Of a stretch of 17,884 bases of DNA, positions 13,673 through 17,884 are shown piece by piece. The notes under the pieces are model-generated. The model saw nothing but the letters and a program-made list of their open reading frames with translations, searched no databases and was not told where the DNA came from. The position numbers and the translations under genes are program-made. Position 1 is the stretch's first letter, and each line of letters begins with the position of its first letter. Location: contig CALBKW010000083.1 in assembly GCA_937895785.1 (NCBI GenBank), forward strand, positions 1-17,884, read 5' to 3'. The DNA is from an uncultured Candidatus Melainabacteria bacterium (GTDB lineage Bacteria; Cyanobacteriota; Vampirovibrionia; Gastranaerophilales; Gastranaerophilaceae).

Positions 13673-14490
13673 TGACAGGTAGAGTAATCGTAATTACGTC
13701 TGGTAAAGGCGGTGTAGGAAAAACAACTACCACAGCAAACATTGGTACAGCTTTAGCAAAAGCTGGCAATAAGGTTGTTCTAATTGATACAGATTTAGGA
13801 TTAAGAAACTTAGATTTGTTATTGGGCTTAGAAAACAGAATTGTTTACACTATTGTTGATGTTGTTGAAGAACGTTGCAAATTGAAACAAGCGTTGGTTA
13901 AAGATAAGAAAAATCCTAACTTATGTCTTTTAGCAGCAGCTCAAACTAGAGATAAAACAGCTATTACAGGTGAACAATTAAAGAAAATTTGTGAAGAATT
14001 GAAAGAAGATAATGATTTTATTATTGTTGACTGTCCAGCAGGTCTTGAACAAGGTTTTGAAAATGCTACTGCAGGTGCTACAGAAGCAATCGTTGTTGCA
14101 ACTCCTGAAATGTCAGCAGTTCGTGATGCAGATAGAATTATTGGTCTTTTAGAATCAAAAGAACATATTGAAAAATATAACTTGTTATTAAACAGAGTTC
14201 GTCCTAATTTGATTAAGACAAATGATATGATGAGCGTTGAAGATGTTGTTGAAATCCTTTCTTGTGAATTAATCGGTATTATTCCAGAAGATACAGGAAT
14301 TATCACATCAACAAACAAAGGTGAACCAATCGTTAATGATGACAAATCTTTAGCGGGTCAAGCTTATCAAAACGTTGCGAAAAGAATTATGGGTGAAACT
14401 GTTGAATTTTTGAATATTGATGAACCTCAAGATTTGATTTCAAAAATAAAGGCTTTCTTTCAAAACCTTTTTGCAAAAAAGGAGCAGTAG
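13672..14490 (+). CDS. minD: Septum site-determining ATPase MinD
   Basis: MinD is a membrane-cycling ATPase that recruits MinC and is stimulated by MinE. The 272-residue protein has the deviant Walker A GKGGVGKT (11-18, signature lysine 12). It also has LIDTDLGLRNLDLLLGLE, the Walker B-like IIVDCPAGLEQGFENA and TPEMSAVRDADR. A C-terminal amphipathic helix (about 255-268, LISKIKAFFQNLFAKK) serves as membrane-targeting sequence. AAGGAG precedes the ATG, which overlaps the minC stop. Complete and typical. Confidence 0.97.
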   Translation: MTGRVIVITSGKGGVGKTTTTANIGTALAKAGNKVVLIDTDLGLRNLDLLLGLENRIVYTIVDVVEERCKLKQALVKDKKNPNLCLLAAAQTRDKTAITGEQLKKICEELKEDNDFIIVDCPAGLEQGFENATAGATEAIVVATPEMSAVRDADRIIGLLESKEHIEKYNLLLNRVRPNLIKTNDMMSVEDVVEILSCELIGIIPEDTGIITSTNKGEPIVNDDKSLAGQAYQNVAKRIMGETVEFLNIDEPQDLISKIKAFFQNLFAKKEQ

Positions 14491-14493
14491 ACA

Positions 14494-15213
14494 ATGAAAG
14501 AGATATTTGCAGATTTATACAATAAAGTTGTGGACTTTTTCACAAAAACTGAAGAAAAAGAAGAATCTAAAAATGTTGCAAGAAACCGTTTGAAATTGGT
14601 TTTGATGCAAGATAGAACAAACTTGAATCCAAGATTATTAGAACGTTTAAGAGGCGAAATGATTGACCTTCTTTCAAAATACGTCGTAATGGATAAAGAG
14701 TTATTAGAACTAAACTTCACACCAGAAGATGACCAATTGGCATTAATGCTTTCAATTCCTGTTGTTAGAGCTAAAGACGAAGACGAAATTGAAGAAGCAA
14801 TCAAAGCTGAAGAAGCTGAAAAAGAAAGAATTGCAAAGTTGGTTGAAAAAGCAGAAGAATTAGATGAAGATTCTGATGAAGACGATGAGGATGAAGAAGA
14901 AGTTGAATTTGAAGAAGAAATCGAAGTTGAAGTAGAAGCAAACGACGACAACGATGATGAAGATACTTCAAATGAAGATGAAAAAGAAAAATCTTCAGAA
15001 GAAAAGTCAGAGGAATCTGAAAAAACTAAAAAGAAAAAGAAGAAAAAAAATAAAAAGAAAAAACAACAAGAAACTTCTGAATCTCAAGAACAACAAGAAA
15101 AAGTTGAAGAAGAGGTAAAAGAAGAAGAAAAATCAGAAGAATCTGAAACTCCAGAGGATACTGAAAAAACGGATGATGAAAAAGAAGTTAAAGAAGAAAC
15201 TTCAGAAGAATAA
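14494..15213 (+). CDS. minE: Cell division topological specificity factor MinE with a long charged tail
   Basis: MinE displaces MinC from MinD and stimulates MinD ATPase, giving midcell placement. Residues 1-92 form a standard MinE: membrane-binding N-terminus (MKEIFADLYNKVVDFF), MinD-contact region (NVARNRLKLVLMQDR) and the dimer fold (LLERLRGEMIDLLSKYVVMD, then ALMLSIPVVRA). The family is usually about 80-110 residues, but this one runs to 239. Residues 93-239 (14770-15210) are low-complexity: a glutamate/aspartate-rich part, a lysine block (KTKKKKKKKNKKKK, 177-190), then another acidic Ser/Glu/Lys stretch. The frame is continuous, with a stop just before the terminator. The start lies 3 nt after minD, with GGAG overlapping the minD end. 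Confidence 0.93.
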   Translation: MKEIFADLYNKVVDFFTKTEEKEESKNVARNRLKLVLMQDRTNLNPRLLERLRGEMIDLLSKYVVMDKELLELNFTPEDDQLALMLSIPVVRAKDEDEIEEAIKAEEAEKERIAKLVEKAEELDEDSDEDDEDEEEVEFEEEIEVEVEANDDNDDEDTSNEDEKEKSSEEKSEESEKTKKKKKKKNKKKKQQETSESQEQQEKVEEEVKEEEKSEESETPEDTEKTDDEKEVKEETSEE

Positions 15214-15220
15214 AAAAGTC

Positions 15221-15263
15221 TAATAAAAGCGCCGAGATGTGAAACATCTCGGCGCTTTTATTA
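15221..15263. terminator. Bidirectional terminator between the min operon and the XRE gene
   Basis: A perfect 20-bp stem (15221-15240 with 15244-15263) closes a GAA triloop, with A-rich left and T-rich right ends. It sits between convergent genes and has T-rich tails in both directions, so it can serve both minE (+) and the XRE gene (-). Confidence 0.93.
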
Positions 15264-15277
15264 TTAGAATTTAATAC

Positions 15278-15493
15278 TTAAATACCGCTAATCAAAATAT
15301 TAATATCGACATTAAGAGCTTTTGCAATTTCTATAATGTTCAGAATAGAAGTGTTTTGCTTACCAGTTTCAATAAGGCTAATTGTTGGTATTGAAATATT
15401 TGTCATTTCAGCCAATTGCTCTTGAGAAAGGTTCTTTTTCAGTCTTTCAGCTTTGATATTAATTCCGATAAGTTTCAACTGTTCGTTTACCAT
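15278..15493 (-). CDS. Small XRE-family (Cro/CI-type) DNA-binding protein
   Basis: The 71-residue product is almost entirely one HTH_3 domain: IGINIKAERLKKNLSQEQLA, then EMTNISIPTISLIETGKQNTS, and the closing helices IIEIAKALNVDINILI. It is a stand-alone DNA-binding protein without an effector or partner domain. Such proteins act as repressors in many contexts; its target is unknown. There is no clear ribosome-binding site before the ATG, only AT-rich sequence, so the mRNA might be leaderless or poorly translated. It is separated from the peptidase gene upstream by that gene's terminator, so it should have its own promoter in 15494-15580, though none is clear. Confidence 0.85.
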   Translation of the reverse strand: MVNEQLKLIGINIKAERLKKNLSQEQLAEMTNISIPTISLIETGKQNTSILNIIEIAKALNVDINILISGI

Positions 15494-15587
15494 AATAAGA
15501 ATATTTTAATATATTGCGCAAAAATCTTCTATTAAGAAAACTACGTTTAAATATAGGATAGTATATATATTAAGGGTATAGCTAATA

Positions 15588-15626
15588 AAAAGACGGATTT
15601 TGAATATAATTCAAAATCCGTCTTTT
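15588..15626 (-). terminator. Terminator of the calpain-like peptidase gene
   Basis: A perfect 18-bp stem (15588-15605 with 15609-15626) with an ATA loop is followed on the minus strand by TTTTTATT. It lies 19 nt after the peptidase stop. The other side also has a T-run (CTTTTG), so it may be bidirectional. Confidence 0.9.
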
Positions 15627-15644
15627 GTACGTTTATATTAAAAA

Positions 15645-17339
15645 CTATTTAACGTATTCTTCTTTATCAGCATTAGCTGGTTTTTTATTTGTAACGTACC
15701 AAGTTACAGGTTCTTCGTTAGACTCAGGAGCGATAGGTCCTTTTTTACCGTATTTAACTGGTTGTTCTTCTAATGGTAAGTTTTTACCGTAAGAGTTTAC
15801 GTCACAAACAGATGCTGAATCATAATATTCTAAGAATTTATCATAATCGATATCAGCGTTGTAAGATGTGTTCCAAGGGTTTGTGCATCTTACTTTTAAT
15901 TCGCCATTTTTGCCAACTTGTGGTTCAAGAGTGTAAGCGTGGAAACCGTAAACACCAGCAGCTTCAGCTACAGGGTTTTCAGTTCTACCGCCAGATGCAC
16001 GAGTACCACCTGTCATGATGTAATCTTCGTTGAAGTTTGGTTTCATCATCATATCTTTAACTTTGTCAGCTTCAAAGTTTAAGTTCCATTGTCTAAATCC
16101 GCCGAAACCGAATCTTTGTAATACTTCAAAGTTATATCCACCAAGTGAGCCTCTGTAGAAATCTGCTGCACGTTGGAATTTATCTTCTTTGTTATCAGGG
16201 TCTTTCTTTAAGTCTGTGAATACTAAACCGTTTTTATCTTCTTCATAGAAAATGTTGTAGAAGTTATCATCACGGCAAACAACGATTGTTCTGTTTGGAT
16301 CAGCTTTAGCTTTGTTATAATCAGCTAATCTTTGTTTGTGACCTTTGATAGATTCCATTAATTCAGGTTTTTTAGCTGCTGGAGTTTTTTCTAATTCTTT
16401 TTCTTTAGCTTCAATTCTTTCGTTCATGATTTTTTTGAACATAGTGTCAGCTTTGTTAACAGAATCAAGACCATAAGCATCTTCTAATAATCTGATACCT
16501 GTAGAACCTGCAAGGCTATATTTTTCAACGCGGTCTTTTGGAAGTTCTGCGTCTTTGTATTTGTATTCGCCGAAACCGTTTTTAAACTTAACAGTTACGT
16601 CTTTGCCATCTTGGTTGAAAGCTTCGTAAACTGCAACTCTAGCTTTAGGGTTGTTCATCAAAGTGCCTAAAGTTGAAACTAAGTAGCAATCACCGATGCT
16701 TCTTTGTTGTGTAGTGAATCTTTTAGCTGGTGGGAACAATTTAACGAACATATCTTTGTCCATGTTTAATTGTCTTGATTCTTTGTCGTTAGCTTTAACG
16801 TAGATTTTGTCTTCTTTATCTACTTTAAATACGTCACCAACTTTAACATTTTTGTGACCTTCAGCTTTTGATTTAACTGTAGGGACATATACGTCGTTCA
16901 CGTTTTTGCCAGCTTTTTTAGCTTCGTAAACCATATCAATATCTTTTGCAAGATTTTCGTTCATTTTACCAGTTGCCCAATAGCACTTAACTGTTGATGG
17001 TTCAAGGTCGCCATCAGCTATCAAAGAAAGTTGCATTTGAACGTTAGCAGCTTCTTTAGTGCCACTACACATAACTTTTTTAACGTTATCTCTGTCTTCA
17101 CCTTTCAAAGCTTTGTTAGCAGGGTGATTTTCTAAGAATTTTTCTGCAGTTTCTGGGGTATATTTTGTTGGTTCAGGACGTGAAACTTTTACGCCTGACA
17201 TTACTTGCATAAGTTGTGCACTAGGCATTGGAACTTTTTGCATAGGGTTTGTGCTAACTGCTGGAGTTTGTTTTTTTTCAGCTTTTTGAGTGTTCTTAAT
17301 TCCTGTAAATGCTACTGCTGATACTTTGTTTACTTGCAT
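15645..17339 (-). CDS. Calpain-like (C2 family) cysteine peptidase
   Basis: The 564-residue protein carries the papain-fold triad in the calpain arrangement. Cys218 lies in TTQQRSIGDCYLVSTL, with the oxyanion glutamine (Gln212) six residues earlier. His467 is in GVYGFHAYTLEP, and Asn487 is in RCTNPWNTS, with Trp489 two residues later as in calpains. The intervening LAGSTGIRLLEDAYGL also resembles the calpain core. There is no signal peptide. The N-terminus MQVNKVSAVAFTGIKN has a short hydrophobic FTG motif followed by a Pro/Gln/Lys-rich disordered stretch (about 15-60). Residues 300-345 form a charged coiled-coil-like insert. AGGAAGG precedes the ATG. It is monocistronic, with its own terminator. 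Substrate and location are unknown. The N-terminal 200 residues match no domain I recognise. Confidence 0.82.
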   Translation of the reverse strand: MQVNKVSAVAFTGIKNTQKAEKKQTPAVSTNPMQKVPMPSAQLMQVMSGVKVSRPEPTKYTPETAEKFLENHPANKALKGEDRDNVKKVMCSGTKEAANVQMQLSLIADGDLEPSTVKCYWATGKMNENLAKDIDMVYEAKKAGKNVNDVYVPTVKSKAEGHKNVKVGDVFKVDKEDKIYVKANDKESRQLNMDKDMFVKLFPPAKRFTTQQRSIGDCYLVSTLGTLMNNPKARVAVYEAFNQDGKDVTVKFKNGFGEYKYKDAELPKDRVEKYSLAGSTGIRLLEDAYGLDSVNKADTMFKKIMNERIEAKEKELEKTPAAKKPELMESIKGHKQRLADYNKAKADPNRTIVVCRDDNFYNIFYEEDKNGLVFTDLKKDPDNKEDKFQRAADFYRGSLGGYNFEVLQRFGFGGFRQWNLNFEADKVKDMMMKPNFNEDYIMTGGTRASGGRTENPVAEAAGVYGFHAYTLEPQVGKNGELKVRCTNPWNTSYNADIDYDKFLEYYDSASVCDVNSYGKNLPLEEQPVKYGKKGPIAPESNEEPVTWYVTNKKPANADKEEYVK

Positions 17340-17482
17340 ACCTTACCTTCCTAAGTTAAAAAATTTCTATGTCGCATGAAAGTTTGATGAATGTAAAAAA
17401 TTGCTAAATATAATTTCTTTGTTAAGTAAAATTTACAATCGCCTAACCAAATAACCTTTTAACTTTCACACATAACATGTTG

Positions 17483-17491
17483 ATTATAGCA
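17483..17491 (-). promoter_or_regulatory. Extended -10 promoter element of the peptidase gene
   Basis: On the minus strand, TGCTATAAT (17491-17483) is a consensus extended -10. No good -35 is present at 17 bp; the palindromic motif 17508-17523 covers that position. The predicted leader is about 135 nt. Confidence 0.55.
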
Positions 17492-17507
17492 TTTTTATTG
17501 GGGTTTG

Positions 17508-17523
17508 TATACAAATTATATAC
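17508..17523. promoter_or_regulatory. Near-palindromic 16-bp motif (copy 2) over the peptidase -35 region
   Basis: TATACAAATTATATAC, identical to 1869-1884. With the preceding G it is a 17-bp dyad symmetric at 14 of 17 positions. Its position over the expected -35 box fits a repressor site. ACAAATGTTAA, which overlaps its right end (17522-17532), is also shared with the sigma-gene upstream region. Confidence 0.4.
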
Positions 17524-17690
17524 AAATGTTAAGATTGTAGTAGAAGAGGATTCGGTAAGGCGTTATGTTTAATACTCTTTAATAACTGTTGCTTAAATTC
17601 TTTGTGTTACAATGCAAAACAAATGTGAAAACAAAAAATACCGATAAAATAAGTCTAGTAATATTTTTCATGATTTGTATTGTAGCATAA

Positions 17691-17731
17691 AATAAAGAAG
17701 CGCGAGGTTGAAAACCTCGCGCTTCTTTATT
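17691..17731. terminator. Strong intrinsic terminator with no gene attached in the window
   Basis: A perfect 19-bp stem (17691-17709 with 17713-17731) closes a GAA triloop, with T-rich flanks on both strands. No protein gene points at it from the left. It may end a minus-strand gene beyond the right edge, or a short unannotated + strand transcript starting around 17530. Confidence 0.88.
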
Positions 17732-17884
17732 TATTTCACACACACCTTTTAACCTAATTGTCACCCTGAATTTTTCGACAAAGTGAACAAAGCGAAAACT
17801 TGAGTTTTGTCTTAACCCTTATAGTCCTTCTACGCAGCCAATCTATTTTGGGTAATTGGCGAAGTAGAATATCTGGCTGTTCTT
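17732..17884. other. Gene-free right end with a bipartite inverted repeat
   Basis: No ORF is credible here. TTCTAC (17828-17833) plus GCCAAT (17837-17842) pairs with ATTGGC (17855-17860) plus GTAGAA (17864-17869), leaving a symmetric 3x3 internal loop and a 12-nt apical loop. AAAACT-TG-AGTTTT is a second, smaller palindrome near 17795-17808. The window ends before the context is clear. Confidence 0.35.

Noticed and set aside
13941..14345. 134-codon frame on the minus strand inside minD
   Set aside because: Shadow of a well-conserved minD gene; composition follows the reverse complement and no start signal is present.
14460..14951. Serine-rich 163-codon frame on the minus strand
   Set aside because: It is the complement of the glutamate/aspartate-rich minE codons; the serine runs are an artefact of GAA/GAT repeats, and there is no ribosome-binding site.
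17579..17764. 61-codon frame on the minus strand at the right end
   Set aside because: Its first half runs through the 19-bp terminator stem, so the full frame is unlikely; only the last 30 codons were kept as a weak possibility. Its LHC sequence is not a canonical lipobox.

Overview
The window reads as a low-GC (roughly one third G+C by eye) chromosomal segment of an anaerobic bacterium with an outer membrane. An oxygen-sensitive class III ribonucleotide reductase (nrdD/nrdG) points to anaerobic life. A TolC-type outer-membrane protein, an HlyD-type adaptor and a minC-minD-minE operon point to a two-membrane cell. The omega-like RNA polymerase subunit has a cyanobacteria-like pattern, and the calpain-like protein has a short N-terminal FTG motif. 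My best inference is a gut non-photosynthetic cyanobacterial relative (Melainabacteria/Vampirovibrionia, Gastranaerophilales). No rRNA or marker phylogeny is available here, so this stays an inference. No tRNA, rRNA, insertion sequence, prophage or CRISPR array was seen.

Layout, left to right. (1) 2-1701: the 3' end of nrdD, then nrdG, separated by a structured element. (2) 2141-3040: a group-2-like sigma-70 factor with a strong promoter and a leader of about 270 nt, followed by a second copy of the same structured element and a terminator. (3) 3371-4048, minus: a NarL/LuxR-type response regulator, convergent with the sigma gene. (4) 4296-5395: a small omega-like subunit gene and a purine nucleoside phosphorylase, with a promoter in front and a very strong terminator behind. 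(5) 5616-10867: a tightly packed efflux operon (TetR regulator, TolC, HlyD, two ABC-2 permeases) without an ATPase gene. (6) 10864-12350, minus: a GT2 glycosyltransferase, a hibernation-promoting factor and a small five-cysteine protein. (7) 12351-12808: a hairpin-rich non-coding interval. (8) 12809-15213: minC-minD-minE, with minE carrying a long charged tail. (9) 15278-17339, minus: a small XRE regulator and a calpain-like cysteine peptidase. (10) 17340-17884: a gene-free end with a promoter, a strong terminator hairpin and further dyads.

The most distinctive signal is a structured RNA-like element present twice (952-1090 and 3041-3133), each time directly after a stop codon. Its core sequence is conserved, but the outer stem and a GNRA-capped hairpin keep pairing through compensatory changes, which is good evidence for RNA structure under selection. 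Its family is not identified here. Other points of interest are the MinE tail, a 16-bp near-palindrome shared by two distant promoter regions, the ATPase-less efflux operon, the calpain-like protease and a hairpin-rich interval upstream of minC.

Recognisable promoters share a style: a TTGAnn-like -35, 17-bp spacing and a TATAnT-like -10. Four terminators share long perfect stems closed by a GAA triloop.
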